Below, in pieces: positions 19,103 to 29,214 of a stretch of DNA of 64,000 nt; within the stretch, counting starts at the first letter, position 1, and each line of letters begins with the position of its first letter. Position numbers and translations under genes: made by a program. Below the pieces are notes generated by a model that made no database searches, was not told the DNA's origin, and worked only from the letters and a program-made list of their open reading frames with translations. Origin of the DNA: Clostridiales bacterium (GTDB lineage: Bacteria > Bacillota > Clostridia > Christensenellales > Borkfalkiaceae); the NCBI GenBank assembly GCA_015071005.1, contig SVIG01000002.1:1-64000 (forward strand), in the 5' to 3' direction.

Positions 19103-19224
19103 AAACGTCGTAGATGCGAGTAGTTCAAGGCGCGGCGAGCACTTTGACGGGAGCATACTTGCGCGTACGTGACCGAAAAGCGCGGAGCCGCAACGCCGAA
19201 ATGCGACGTATATACGGCGTTTTA
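19103..19224 (-). repeat. Full-length copy of a dispersed intergenic repeat (~122 bp)
   Basis: Imperfect terminal inverted repeats aaacgtcgta / tacggcgttt; end shared with 7255-7320. Confidence 0.6.
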
Positions 19225-21030
19225 ATCCTTATTCGTCTTTAAGATTTCCATAAACACTTCGCTCGGTACGTCTACGCTGCCCACCTTACGCATACGCTTT
19301 TTGCCTTCCTTTTGTTTTTCCAAAAGCTTGCGTTTACGCGTAATGTCGCCTCCGTAGCACTTGGCAAGAACGTCTTTACGAACTGCTTTGACCGTTTCAC
19401 GGGCGATAATCTTGCCGCCAACCGCCGCCTGCACGGGAATTTCAAAAAGCTGACGGGGAATCGCTTCCTTTAAGTTTTCGCAAAGGGTTCTACCCCGTTC
19501 GTACGCTCTGCCCTCGAAAACGATCGTCGAAAGAGCGTCGCAAATCTCGCCGTTGAGCAGGATATCCAAGCGCACGAGCTTGGATTTTTCGTAGCCCGCG
19601 ATCTCGTAGTCGAAGCTCGCGTACCCCTTCGTTCTCGATTTCAAGCCGTCGAAGAAATCGTACACGATTTCGTTGAGCGGCAACGTATATTCGAGCTTTA
19701 CACGGTGCTCGTCCAAATAAGTCATATTCTTGAACACGCCGCGCTTTTCCTTGCAAAGATCCATCACCGAGCCCATATAATCGGGGGGCGTGTAAATTTC
19801 CGCCTTTACAATCGGTTCTTCCATATACTCAATGTCCGACGGATCGGGCAAGTGGGAAGGATTGTCGACGAAAAACTCCTCGCCGTTCGTCTTATGCACG
19901 TGATAGCTAACCGACGGCGCGGTGGTGATAATGTCGAGATTGAACTCTCTTTCAATGCGCTCTTGGATAATTTCCATGTGCAAAAGTCCCAAGAAACCGC
20001 AACGGAAGCCAAAGCCGAGCGCGACGGAATTGTCCGGCTCGAAAATCAGCGACGCGTCGTTGAGCTGCAATTTCAAAAGCGCGTCCTTCAAATCGTTAAA
20101 CTTACTCCCATCAAGCGGATAGATACCGCAAAAGACTACGGGCTGCACTTGCTTATACCCAGGGCAGGGCGTAGCGGCAGGACGGGTAGCCGACGTGACC
20201 GTGTCCCCCACGGCAACGTCTTGAATGGATTTAATAGACGCCGCGATATAGCCTACTTCCCCAGCTTTTAAGCATTCCTTGGGGAAAAGCCCGGGCGCAA
20301 ACGCGCCCACTTCCGTCACGTCGTACACGGTCGGGGATAAGAAGGTCTTGATCTTGTCGCCCACTTTCACCGTACCGTCCATGATACGAACGAACAAAAT
20401 AACGCCTTTGTAGTTATCGTAATAACTATCGAAAATCAAGGCTTTGAGCGGTTCTTCCGTGTCACCGTCCGGCGCAGGGAAATATTCCGTGATCGCTTCG
20501 AGCAAGTCTTCAATGTTCGTACCCTCTTTCGCCGAAACGCAAGGAATTCCGTCCGCAGGCAAACCGATTACGTCTTCAATTTCTTTCTTGACTTCGTCAA
20601 CGCGCGCGCTGGGCAAGTCGATTTTATTGATGACGGGCAGGATTTCCAAGTCGTTTTCCATCGCCAAATACACGTTGGCAAGGGTTTGCGCTTCTACGCC
20701 CTGCGTTGCGTCTACAACCAGAATCGCCCCCTCGCAAGCGGCGAGAGAACGGCTAACTTCATAGGTAAAGTCGACGTGACCCGGGGTATCGATCAAGTTA
20801 TACTCGTACTCCTTGCCGTCCTTTGCCGTATAGTACATACGGACGGGGGTAAGCTTGATTGTAATCCCGCGTTCACGCTCGATATCCATGCTGTCTAACA
20901 GCTGTTCTTCCATGTCGCGCTTGGAAACCTGACCCGTACGCTCGATCAAACGATCGGCAAGGGTGCTTTTACCGTGGTCAATATGCGCGATAATACAAAA
21001 ATTTCTTAAAAGGGAATTCGGTTTTGCCAT
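19222..21030 (-). CDS. lepA: Elongation factor 4
   Basis: [82 protein letters not shown]. Confidence 0.98.
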   Translation of the reverse strand: MAKPNSLLRNFCIIAHIDHGKSTLADRLIERTGQVSKRDMEEQLLDSMDIERERGITIKLTPVRMYYTAKDGKEYEYNLIDTPGHVDFTYEVSRSLAACEGAILVVDATQGVEAQTLANVYLAMENDLEILPVINKIDLPSARVDEVKKEIEDVIGLPADGIPCVSAKEGTNIEDLLEAITEYFPAPDGDTEEPLKALIFDSYYDNYKGVILFVRIMDGTVKVGDKIKTFLSPTVYDVTEVGAFAPGLFPKECLKAGEVGYIAASIKSIQDVAVGDTVTSATRPAATPCPGYKQVQPVVFCGIYPLDGSKFNDLKDALLKLQLNDASLIFEPDNSVALGFGFRCGFLGLLHMEIIQERIEREFNLDIITTAPSVSYHVHKTNGEEFFVDNPSHLPDPSDIEYMEEPIVKAEIYTPPDYMGSVMDLCKEKRGVFKNMTYLDEHRVKLEYTLPLNEIVYDFFDGLKSRTKGYASFDYEIAGYEKSKLVRLDILLNGEICDALSTIVFEGRAYERGRTLCENLKEAIPRQLFEIPVQAAVGGKIIARETVKAVRKDVLAKCYGGDITRKRKLLEKQKEGKKRMRKVGSVDVPSEVFMEILKTNKD

Positions 21031-21070
21031 ATACGTTCCTTATTCTTCTAATTTTCTCTCAATTTTAGGT

Positions 21071-21964
21071 TTAGTTTTCTTTACGGAAATACTCGATAAA
21101 GCTATGCAGCGCAAAAGATACGGGTTGATTTTTCGGGAGCAACATACCCACCGAGCGAGCCGGCAATACGGGATCGGTTTCCACCTCAAAAAGACTCCCT
21201 TCTTCCAGCTTCGCCGTGGCATACTCACGCGGAATCACGCCTACGCCCATACCCTTTTCCACGAGCCGTTTCATCAAATCCCAGCTCCCTACCTCGATCG
21301 ACGGGGAAAGCTCTACGCCAACGCGGCTTAAAAAGGCGTCGAAGGAACGACGGGCTACCGTGTTCTTGTCCATCATAATCAAGGGGTATTTTTTCAGCTT
21401 TGCAAGCGAGACCGTTTCCCCTTGCAACTCGCTGAATTTTTCGCCTGCAATAAAGACGTCGTTCAAGCGCATACAATTCCCTTCAAGCTCCAATTCGGGA
21501 TCGACCTCGATGGGCAAATTGACAAACGCAACGTCACAGCGATTGGCTTTAAGTTTTTCAATCGTATCGGGCGTAAAATCCGCCATCAGCTCAATTTTAA
21601 CCGCAGGAAAACGTTCGTGAAAATCCACGATTTTATCCGCAAGGAAATATTCAAAAATCGTGTCGCTCGCACCGATGCGAATCGTACCCGTAGCCGACGC
21701 GCTCATTTCCGCCAAGCGATTTTCCGCTTCGTTCAAAAGCCCAAGCGCGCGCTCTACTTCCGCGAAAATCACCTTGCCGCCCTGCGCGGAAAGCTCCATA
21801 CCGCGGCGCGTGCGGTTAAACAAGCTCACGCCAAGCTGCGTTTCCAGCTGTTTAATCGATTGCGAAACCGCTGGCTGCGAAATATATAATTCTTCCGCCG
21901 CCCGAGTTAAGCTGCCGCACCTTGCGACCGTATAAAACACTCTATACAATTCTAAATTGACCAT
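21071..21964 (-). CDS. LysR-family transcriptional regulator
   Basis: LELYRVFYTVARCGSLTRAAEELYISQPAVSQSIKQLETQLGVSLFNRTRRGMELSAQG. Confidence 0.95.
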   Translation of the reverse strand: MVNLELYRVFYTVARCGSLTRAAEELYISQPAVSQSIKQLETQLGVSLFNRTRRGMELSAQGGKVIFAEVERALGLLNEAENRLAEMSASATGTIRIGASDTIFEYFLADKIVDFHERFPAVKIELMADFTPDTIEKLKANRCDVAFVNLPIEVDPELELEGNCMRLNDVFIAGEKFSELQGETVSLAKLKKYPLIMMDKNTVARRSFDAFLSRVGVELSPSIEVGSWDLMKRLVEKGMGVGVIPREYATAKLEEGSLFEVETDPVLPARSVGMLLPKNQPVSFALHSFIEYFRKEN

Positions 21965-22012
21965 AAACTCGTACCTGCCCCTATCCTTTATCTCTAAACG
22001 TGCCTTATCGTA

Positions 22013-23356
22013 TTATTTCCCCACACAAAATTTCGAGAAGATTTCTTCAATGATGGTTTCCGTTGCCGTTTCGCCCGTGATCTCTCCAAGCGCGTCCCAT
22101 GCTTCCTTAACGTCAATACCGATTAAATCGAGCGGCTGCCCCATTTCACAAGCTCGAATCGCGCTTTGTAAGCGCTCGTTCGCACGGACAAGCGCGCCGT
22201 GATGTCTTTCTTCAATCAAGAACGCCGCGTCTTCTCCACGGGCACCGTAGCTCTTTTCATAGAGCAACGTCTTTAACCTTTCAATCCCCTCGCCCGTGAC
22301 CGCCGACGTATAAACGTCCGCCTCAACGTCCGTTTGCGGCGCGGATAAATCTACTTTATTGAATACTTTAATCAACGGTTTATCCCCGACCATTTCCAAA
22401 AGCCGCGCGTCCTCTTCGTCCGCGCCGAAGGGATAGTCCTCAACGAACACCGCTACGTCCGCCGACTGCACGATCGCTTCCGCACGCGCAATACCGATGT
22501 TTTCGATAGTGTCCGCACTTTCGCGCACCCCTGCCGTGTCGTAAAGATTGAACTTTCGCCCCTCAATTTCCAGCACCCCTTCCACCGCGTCACGCGTCGT
22601 GCCCGCAACGGAAGAAACGATTGCTTTATCATAGCCGAGTAGCTTATTCAAAAGGGAGCTTTTGCCCGTATTCGGTTTGCCGCAAATCGCGACGGTCACC
22701 CCCGATTTAATCTTTTTCCCTACTGCATAGCTTGCAATCATTGCCGAAGTCTTTTCAGAAAGCGCCGCAAGTCGGGGCGCAATTTCCTGCAAATGTTCCT
22801 CTTCAATATCTTCTTCGGGATAGTCCACCGAAACGTCAATCCCCGCCAAAATGTTGGTCAGCTCCGACTGCATTTCGCGTACCCTTCCCGTAAGCTTTTC
22901 ACTATACAGCAAAAAGCCCGCCTTTACTTCCGCGTCCGATTCGCCGTTGATCATATCCGCGACCCCTTCGGCAGACGCAAGCGAGAGCTTGCCGTTCAAA
23001 AAGGCGCGTTTGGTGAATTCCCCTCTGCCCGCAGGTTTCGCGCCGAGACGGAAGGTCTGACGGAGTATGCCGCGCGCAACGTTTTCACCGCCGTGGCATT
23101 GGAATTCTACGATGTCTTCCCCCGTATAGCTCGCAGGGCCTTTGAAATAAACGCACAGCCCGTAATCGAAAAACGTCCCGCCGTCGATTTGACCGGGATA
23201 CATACGGTACGGCTCAAAATCCTTGACCTTGATTTTCCCTGCCGGAGCGAACATTTTCTCCGCGATTTCCAAGGGATTTTTGCCGCTAATACGAATAATT
23301 GCGACCCCGCCTTTCCCCGACGGCGTAGCAATTGCCGATACGTTTTCTTCCATCAT
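22013..23356 (-). CDS. mnmE: tRNA-modifying GTPase MnmE
   Basis: AIATPSGKGGVAIIRISG, GKPNTGKSSLLNKLLGYDKAIVSSVAGTTRD, C-terminal IFSKFCVGK. Confidence 0.98.
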   Translation of the reverse strand: MMEENVSAIATPSGKGGVAIIRISGKNPLEIAEKMFAPAGKIKVKDFEPYRMYPGQIDGGTFFDYGLCVYFKGPASYTGEDIVEFQCHGGENVARGILRQTFRLGAKPAGRGEFTKRAFLNGKLSLASAEGVADMINGESDAEVKAGFLLYSEKLTGRVREMQSELTNILAGIDVSVDYPEEDIEEEHLQEIAPRLAALSEKTSAMIASYAVGKKIKSGVTVAICGKPNTGKSSLLNKLLGYDKAIVSSVAGTTRDAVEGVLEIEGRKFNLYDTAGVRESADTIENIGIARAEAIVQSADVAVFVEDYPFGADEEDARLLEMVGDKPLIKVFNKVDLSAPQTDVEADVYTSAVTGEGIERLKTLLYEKSYGARGEDAAFLIEERHHGALVRANERLQSAIRACEMGQPLDLIGIDVKEAWDALGEITGETATETIIEEIFSKFCVGK

Positions 23357-23472
23357 AATTCTACTCCTACGCCCACGAAAGCCGTCCAGCGCTGTTATAA
23401 TCGATAGTTATACCTGACACTATTATAACATAGTATTTTTTTTGTGTAAACCGTTTTACGGTTATAAAGAAT

Positions 23473-23514
23473 AAAAAAAGACGGGAAATATAAATTTTTC
23501 TTATTTCCCGTCCA
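23473..23514 (-). terminator. Intrinsic terminator
   Basis: gacgggaaat/atttcccgtc stem; T-run on minus strand. Confidence 0.7.
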
Positions 23515-23556
23515 AGTTTTATGAAATTGTTACTTACCACGCTTTCTTTGTGTGGC

Positions 23557-24465
23557 TTAATCGAAAAATCCGTCGGGATCATTCGGGTCTTTGGGCTTTT
23601 TGCCCTTGCCGTTGAATTCGTCAAAAGGTTCGTCAGGCTTCGGCTTTCCCCCGAACTCACCGAACGGCTCTTCGGGCGGACGCTGTTGCCCTTGCGAATA
23701 GGGATTTCCGTACGGGTTTTGACCGTAGGGATTATTATAGCCGCCGTAAGGATTTCCGCCGTACGGGCCGTTGCCGTAGCGGTTGTAATATTGTTGCTGC
23801 TGACGGATATACGCTTCACGCCTTGCACGCATATACGCATCGTAATCGATCGGTTGTTTGTTTCGCAAACAGAAAATCGTGATAAACCGCGAGAAAGGAA
23901 GGAAAACAAACAAGATCGAAAGAACCATATATTTTCTCGGCGCATACTGCTTGAAAAGTCCGTTGAGCAACACGATCATCAAAATAGCGTAAGCCAATTC
24001 AAAAATCGCAATAAACAAGTCCCCATATTTATAAAACGTTTCCACCTTACCAGCAAAACCGTTAAAATCCCAAACCGGATAATAATCTTCGTGCCAAATC
24101 GGTTCACCTTTCATAAATAAATAGAGTTCTGCCGCCAAGTACAAACCCATCAAAATGGTCAACGCAATTTGCGCAAGCATAGCGTACAAGCCCACGCGCT
24201 TTACTTTGCGACCAAATACGCGGCACTCACCTGCAAGCTTGCCCATATACCAAAGATTCGCAAACGGAACAAACGCAAGCGCTCTCTTTTTGATACCGCG
24301 ACGTTTTGCCATCGTGTACAAGCCGATACCTTGCAAAATGAATAAAATCAGCCAAATCCCCGTGCCTACGCCAAATCCAAGCTTTAAGCCAAGCAACGAG
24401 TTCTTGTTCTTGGAAAATTCGCCAAAAAACTCGACGATCAGTCGGTTACAATGATATAATTCCAT
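23557..24465 (-). CDS. Polytopic membrane protein with Gly/Tyr/Asn/Pro-rich C-terminal tail
   Basis: Hydrophobic helices then YNRYGNGPYGGNPYGGYNNPYGQNPYGNPYSQGQQRPPEEPFGEFGG. Confidence 0.7.
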   Translation of the reverse strand: MELYHCNRLIVEFFGEFSKNKNSLLGLKLGFGVGTGIWLILFILQGIGLYTMAKRRGIKKRALAFVPFANLWYMGKLAGECRVFGRKVKRVGLYAMLAQIALTILMGLYLAAELYLFMKGEPIWHEDYYPVWDFNGFAGKVETFYKYGDLFIAIFELAYAILMIVLLNGLFKQYAPRKYMVLSILFVFLPFSRFITIFCLRNKQPIDYDAYMRARREAYIRQQQQYYNRYGNGPYGGNPYGGYNNPYGQNPYGNPYSQGQQRPPEEPFGEFGGKPKPDEPFDEFNGKGKKPKDPNDPDGFFD

Positions 24466-24487
24466 AGATTACACTCCAGTTATTTTC

Positions 24488-25237
24488 TTACTCTTGATAA
24501 AAGACTTCACGCAAGCAAAGCCCCTTAGCCGGCATCGTCTTGCCAAGCAAACCTCGCTCGCCGTTCGCAAACGCTTCTTCCAAGCTCTCCTTCGAGCGTT
24601 TACCGCTCGCAATATCCAAAAGCTCGCCCGTCATCGTACGAACCATGTTATACAAAAATCCGTTCCCTGTCACGTAAATGCGAAGATCGCGCGAGCCAAA
24701 GCTCTCTCCTTCTTCCACACGCACTTCGTACACCGTCCGAACGGTTGTTTTTACCGACGAGCCCGATGCACAAAAGGCTTTGAAATCGTGTTCCCCTTCA
24801 AAAAGCTTCGTCGCCGCCTGCAATTTTTCCAAGCTCGGCGCGTTTTCTATCCGCACGGCATACCGTTCTTTCAAGGGCATTTCTCTTGGTGCGACGTAAA
24901 GGGAATAGCAATACGTCTTTTTCTTCGCCGTGCGGTTCGCGTCGAATTTTTCGTCCGCACCCCAACCTTCAATTACCCGCACGTCGGGGGGCAAATGCCG
25001 ATTCAAGCAATCAGGCATTTTCTCGGGCGGCACGCTCAAATCCCCATCGAAATGACATACTTGACCTACCGCGTGCACTCCTGCGTCCGTTCGACCGCTC
25101 GCCGTCGTCCTTATCTTCACTCCAAGCGCCGTTTCTATTGCGTTTTCAAGGGTTTCTTGCACCGTCCGCGCGTTTTTTTGGCATTGCCAACCGGCAAAGT
25201 CCGTTCCGTCGTATGCAATTTTTAATACGTATCGCAT
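24488..25237 (-). CDS. truA: tRNA pseudouridine synthase A
   Basis: YDGTDFAGWQCQKNARTVQETLE, ASGRTDAGVHAVGQVCHF, GNGFLYNMVRTMTGELLDI. Confidence 0.97.
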   Translation of the reverse strand: MRYVLKIAYDGTDFAGWQCQKNARTVQETLENAIETALGVKIRTTASGRTDAGVHAVGQVCHFDGDLSVPPEKMPDCLNRHLPPDVRVIEGWGADEKFDANRTAKKKTYCYSLYVAPREMPLKERYAVRIENAPSLEKLQAATKLFEGEHDFKAFCASGSSVKTTVRTVYEVRVEEGESFGSRDLRIYVTGNGFLYNMVRTMTGELLDIASGKRSKESLEEAFANGERGLLGKTMPAKGLCLREVFYQE

Positions 25238-25265
25238 TTTGGATCCCCCCTGCCGTTTTTGATTT

Positions 25266-26078
25266 TTACAGCACCGCCGTCGTGTAAATTCGCAACACGA
25301 TTACCCCTGCAAGCAAACCGCCGCCCACGATAAACGCGATCAAATCACGCCAACTAAACGTAAGTTTTTTATATTTCGTACGAACTTTACTCCCCGAATA
25401 GCAACGAGCGTCCATCGCGTCGCCAAGCTCGTCCGCGCGACGGAACGCGCTGATCAGCAAAGGAATGAGTATGGGCAAAATCGCCTTGACGCGCTTGACC
25501 AAACCGCCCGATTCAAAGTCCGCCCCACGCGCTTTTTGCGCGTTCATGATACGCCCCGTTTCGTCCGTCAAAATCGGGATAAAGCGCAACGCAATCGAAA
25601 TGATGAGCGCCAACTCGTGTACGGGCACGAAAAGGAGTTTTAAGGGGGAGAGCAAGGCTTCCAAGCCGTCCGCCAAGGAAACGGGCGTCGTCGTCAACGT
25701 CAAAAGGGACGAGCCCAGTACAAGCAAGAACAGTCTTGCCGCAAGAAAAATCGTATAATATACCGCTTCTTTGGTAATTTTAATGAACTTCCATTCCCAC
25801 CAAACGGTGTCGCCCTTGTACAAAAATAAATTCAAAAGCGCCATAAAAATCAGCAGGAATAACACCGCGCGCACCGAACGCAAAAGGCTTTTCAAGGGTA
25901 CGCCTGCAAAGATAGCAATGAGCGCGAAAACACTAGCGCAAGCGCCGAGCGCATAGAAGTTCTTGGAAAGGAATATCGCCACGATATACACGATCAAGAA
26001 GACAATCTTAATCAGCGGCGAACACTTATGCACGAAAGAGTTAGACGGGTAGTACTGCCCGAACGCAACGTCACGCAT
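25266..26078 (-). CDS. ecfT: ECF transporter transmembrane component EcfT
   Basis: EcfT-like membrane protein with IMNAQKARGADFESGGLVKRVKAILPILIPLLISAFRRADELGDAMDARCY; sits between ecfA and truA. Confidence 0.93.
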   Translation of the reverse strand: MRDVAFGQYYPSNSFVHKCSPLIKIVFLIVYIVAIFLSKNFYALGACASVFALIAIFAGVPLKSLLRSVRAVLFLLIFMALLNLFLYKGDTVWWEWKFIKITKEAVYYTIFLAARLFLLVLGSSLLTLTTTPVSLADGLEALLSPLKLLFVPVHELALIISIALRFIPILTDETGRIMNAQKARGADFESGGLVKRVKAILPILIPLLISAFRRADELGDAMDARCYSGSKVRTKYKKLTFSWRDLIAFIVGGGLLAGVIVLRIYTTAVL

Positions 26079-27960
26079 CGTTCTGCCCCCCTTCCGCGGT
26101 TAAACGCGTACACGCCCCCTGCATTTTTGCTAAAAACAAGGTTTTTTCGGTGAAATCTTCCACTGTATAATCACAGTCGATTTCCACGCCGTTTTTGCGC
26201 ATTTTATCCGCGATCTGCGCGGTAAAGGGCACGTCCAAACCCAAGCTATACATTTTTTCCACGTCCGAGAAAAGCTTACGCGGAGCGTCCACCGCCGCCA
26301 CCTTCCCTTCCGAGAAGATTGCCGCACGCGTACAGTTTTCCGCAATCTCGTCCATATCGTGCGAAACGATAATCACCGTCTTGCACCAATCGGCGTGAAT
26401 CTTGTGCAACAGCGCCATAATCTCTTCTTTGCCAAGCGGATCAAGTCCTGCCGCAGGTTCGTCTAAAATCAAAATTTCCGGTTTCGTCACGATAACGCCG
26501 GCAATCGCCACACGGCGCTTTTGTCCGCCCGAAAGCTCGAACGGCGAAGCCTTTTTCACCGTCGCGTAGTCCAAGCCCACCGTCTCAATCGCTTCGCGCA
26601 CCGCCGTTTTAACCTCTTCTTCCGTCATTCCGTCGCGGAAATTCTTTAATCCGAACGCTACGTCGTCAAAAACCGTTTCCGCAAACAACTGATATTCGGG
26701 GTATTGGAAAACCATACCCACTTTACTGCGAAGCGCCTTGAAATCCGTCGTCTTGTCCGTCAAGTCAAAGCCATTGACCGTCAACACCGTTTTCGGCGGC
26801 AACGGAGCGCCCTTTTTCAATTTTTTCGGTTTGTATTTTTTCTCGGCAGTCGGCGTTTTAATAAGCGCGTTCAAGTGCTGCACAAAGGTGGATTTACCAC
26901 TCCCCGTATGCCCGAGAATTCCGAAAAACTCCCCTGCATTGATTTCCAAATCCACGCCTTTTAAGGCGTGCGTTGCAAACGGCGATTTCGCGTTATACGC
27001 GTAGGAAAGGTTTTCGCAAACCACGTCCCCAACGCCGTCCTTTTCCGCCGCTTCTTCCGCCGTTATATCCGTACCTGCCCCCTGCGTTTGCGGCTTACAA
27101 GGCGCGATACTCGCGCAAATTTGCGCGGCGATTCCATCCGCCGCCGTATCGTCCTCAATCGGCAGACCGCCCTCTTTCAAGGCACGGCAAATGCGCACGG
27201 AACGGGGCGCGGTAAGCGCGTATTTTTTCAATTCGTCGCCGCGAGAAAGAATCTCCGCGGGCTTTCCTTCCATCACAATTTGCCCCTTACTCATCACAAC
27301 CGCTCTATCCGCAAGCATCGCCTCTTCGGGGAAATGGGTAATCAAAATGACGGTGATATTTTCTTCCTTATTCAAGCGCAAAACGACGTCCATGACTTCC
27401 TTTCTGCCCTTGGGATCAAGCATCGCCGTCGCCTCGTCCAAAATCATTACGCGCGGTTTCAGTGCCAAAACGCCCGCAATCGCGATGCGTTGTTTTTGCC
27501 CGCCCGACAAGCGGTTCGGCGTGGCTTTTCGGAATTCTTCCATACCCACCGCCGAGAGTGCAAACTCAATTCTCTCACCGATTTCCTTGCGTGGAAGCCC
27601 CACGTTTTCAGGGCCGAACGCCACGTCGTCTTCTACGATCGACGCGACCATTTGGTTATCGGGATTTTGGAATACAATCCCCACTTGACGGCGAATATCG
27701 AACAGGTTTTTATCGTTTGACGTATCCAAATCAAAAACGGTAATTTTGCCTTCCTTGGGGGACAAAAGCCCATTCGTCAAGCGCGCAAGCGTAGATTTAC
27801 CGCTTCCGTTATGACCCAAAACGGCAACGAATTCCCCTTCTTCCACGGAAAAATTGACCCCGTTCAATGCGAACGAAGTCTGCGCATCGAACACGTCGTT
27901 ACCGCGCTCATCCCCGCTTTCGTAGGAAAAATATACTTTTTCAAACTGAATTGCCGTCAT
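26071..27960 (-). CDS. Fused EcfA1-EcfA2 energy-coupling ATPase (two ABC domains in one 629-aa ORF)
   Basis: Two Walker A motifs (GHNGSGKST, GHTGSGKST) and two signature motifs (RLSGGQKQR, ELSGGQKRR). Confidence 0.93.
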   Translation of the reverse strand: MTAIQFEKVYFSYESGDERGNDVFDAQTSFALNGVNFSVEEGEFVAVLGHNGSGKSTLARLTNGLLSPKEGKITVFDLDTSNDKNLFDIRRQVGIVFQNPDNQMVASIVEDDVAFGPENVGLPRKEIGERIEFALSAVGMEEFRKATPNRLSGGQKQRIAIAGVLALKPRVMILDEATAMLDPKGRKEVMDVVLRLNKEENITVILITHFPEEAMLADRAVVMSKGQIVMEGKPAEILSRGDELKKYALTAPRSVRICRALKEGGLPIEDDTAADGIAAQICASIAPCKPQTQGAGTDITAEEAAEKDGVGDVVCENLSYAYNAKSPFATHALKGVDLEINAGEFFGILGHTGSGKSTFVQHLNALIKTPTAEKKYKPKKLKKGAPLPPKTVLTVNGFDLTDKTTDFKALRSKVGMVFQYPEYQLFAETVFDDVAFGLKNFRDGMTEEEVKTAVREAIETVGLDYATVKKASPFELSGGQKRRVAIAGVIVTKPEILILDEPAAGLDPLGKEEIMALLHKIHADWCKTVIIVSHDMDEIAENCTRAAIFSEGKVAAVDAPRKLFSDVEKMYSLGLDVPFTAQIADKMRKNGVEIDCDYTVEDFTEKTLFLAKMQGACTRLTAEGGQNDA

Positions 27961-28199
27961 CTTTTACCGTTATCCGTCTATTTCTTACTCTTTTGCGCTA
28001 TAAGCGCACAATTTTTGATTCTACCGTTACTATTATAGCAAACTTTCTAAAATATTACAATGAAAATCGGGTGAAATTGTGTGTTATTGTATTGAAAAAT
28101 ACAAATTTATCCATTTTTTAAGGTTATCGTCGCCGTTTTTGGGACTCTTACGCAACAAAAAACGCGCCGTTTTTCCCTTTCAACACGGACACGGTAGCC

Positions 28200-29195
28200 T
28201 TATTTACTGTAAGTGGACACAAAATACTTACCGTTTTCACGTATCGTAATCAAAATATTTTCCTGGTTGTCGGTGCGATAAACGTCCACGCCGCGCCCCG
28301 ATAATAAATCTAAAATTTCCGCGCTTGGATGCCCGTAAGAGTTATCCTTTCCACAAGAAATCACCGCTGTTTCCGTGTGCATATATGCAACCATTGTAGC
28401 CGTCGTACCATCCGTCGCGCCATGATGAGAGACCTTCAAAATTTCCGTAGACGAAAGCGACACGCCGTATGCTTGCAAATACCCAAGCTCTTCGTCCATC
28501 GCCAACACCTCGAACGCCGTTGCCGGCGCGTCGCCCGCAAAGAGCGCACTCACCCCTTGATAATCCAGCCAAAGCACCGCCGAGCCGCTGTTTCCCGAAA
28601 CACCTACGCCCTCTTCAACGGAAAATTCATGCGGAAGAAGAAAGGTGAAAACGTAGTCGCTATCCGCATTAGTCAGTTGCACGTTTCGCGAAGAATTTTG
28701 GCATTTCGCTTCCTTGGTCACGTCCGCAAAAAAGCTCGCATATGTGCTACCCGACTCGGGAAATGCAGTAGGCAGGTACGCGTTGACGACCTTTTTATAC
28801 TTCAAAAGCTCTTCCAACGCACCGCAATGGTCCTCGTCCGTATGCGTGACGATAAGATGATCGATCGTCTTGATTTTTAAGGCGTTCAAAGTGCGCAAAA
28901 GTGAACGCCGCGCATAGCCGCTATCTTCACCGCCGTCGATAAGGGCGACCTTTCCGTCAGGAAATTCGATTAAGGTGGAATCCCCTTGTCCTACGTCTAA
29001 AAAGTGGATGCGCAGTTCCCCGCTTTTGCGCCTACTTACGTTCGGTTTTGAAACGTAATATTTCCAAGCCTCGGGCGGATAGAAATGACTAAAAACACAA
29101 AGCCCAAGCAAGCAAACTAAAAGGATACCGAGCAAGACACGCTTGATCAATTTCCCTTTCTTTTCGATCTTGCGTTTCTTTTCTCCGTATCCCAT
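28200..29195 (-). CDS. Membrane-anchored metallo-beta-lactamase-fold hydrolase (ComEC/Rec2 C-terminal-like)
   Basis: LRIHFLDVGQGDSTLIEFPDGKVALIDGG, HLIVTHTDEDHCGAL, LKVSHHGATDGT. Confidence 0.9.
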   Translation of the reverse strand: MGYGEKKRKIEKKGKLIKRVLLGILLVCLLGLCVFSHFYPPEAWKYYVSKPNVSRRKSGELRIHFLDVGQGDSTLIEFPDGKVALIDGGEDSGYARRSLLRTLNALKIKTIDHLIVTHTDEDHCGALEELLKYKKVVNAYLPTAFPESGSTYASFFADVTKEAKCQNSSRNVQLTNADSDYVFTFLLPHEFSVEEGVGVSGNSGSAVLWLDYQGVSALFAGDAPATAFEVLAMDEELGYLQAYGVSLSSTEILKVSHHGATDGTTATMVAYMHTETAVISCGKDNSYGHPSAEILDLLSGRGVDVYRTDNQENILITIRENGKYFVSTYSK

Positions 29196-29214
29196 AAGTT
29201 ATCTTCCGTTTCGT

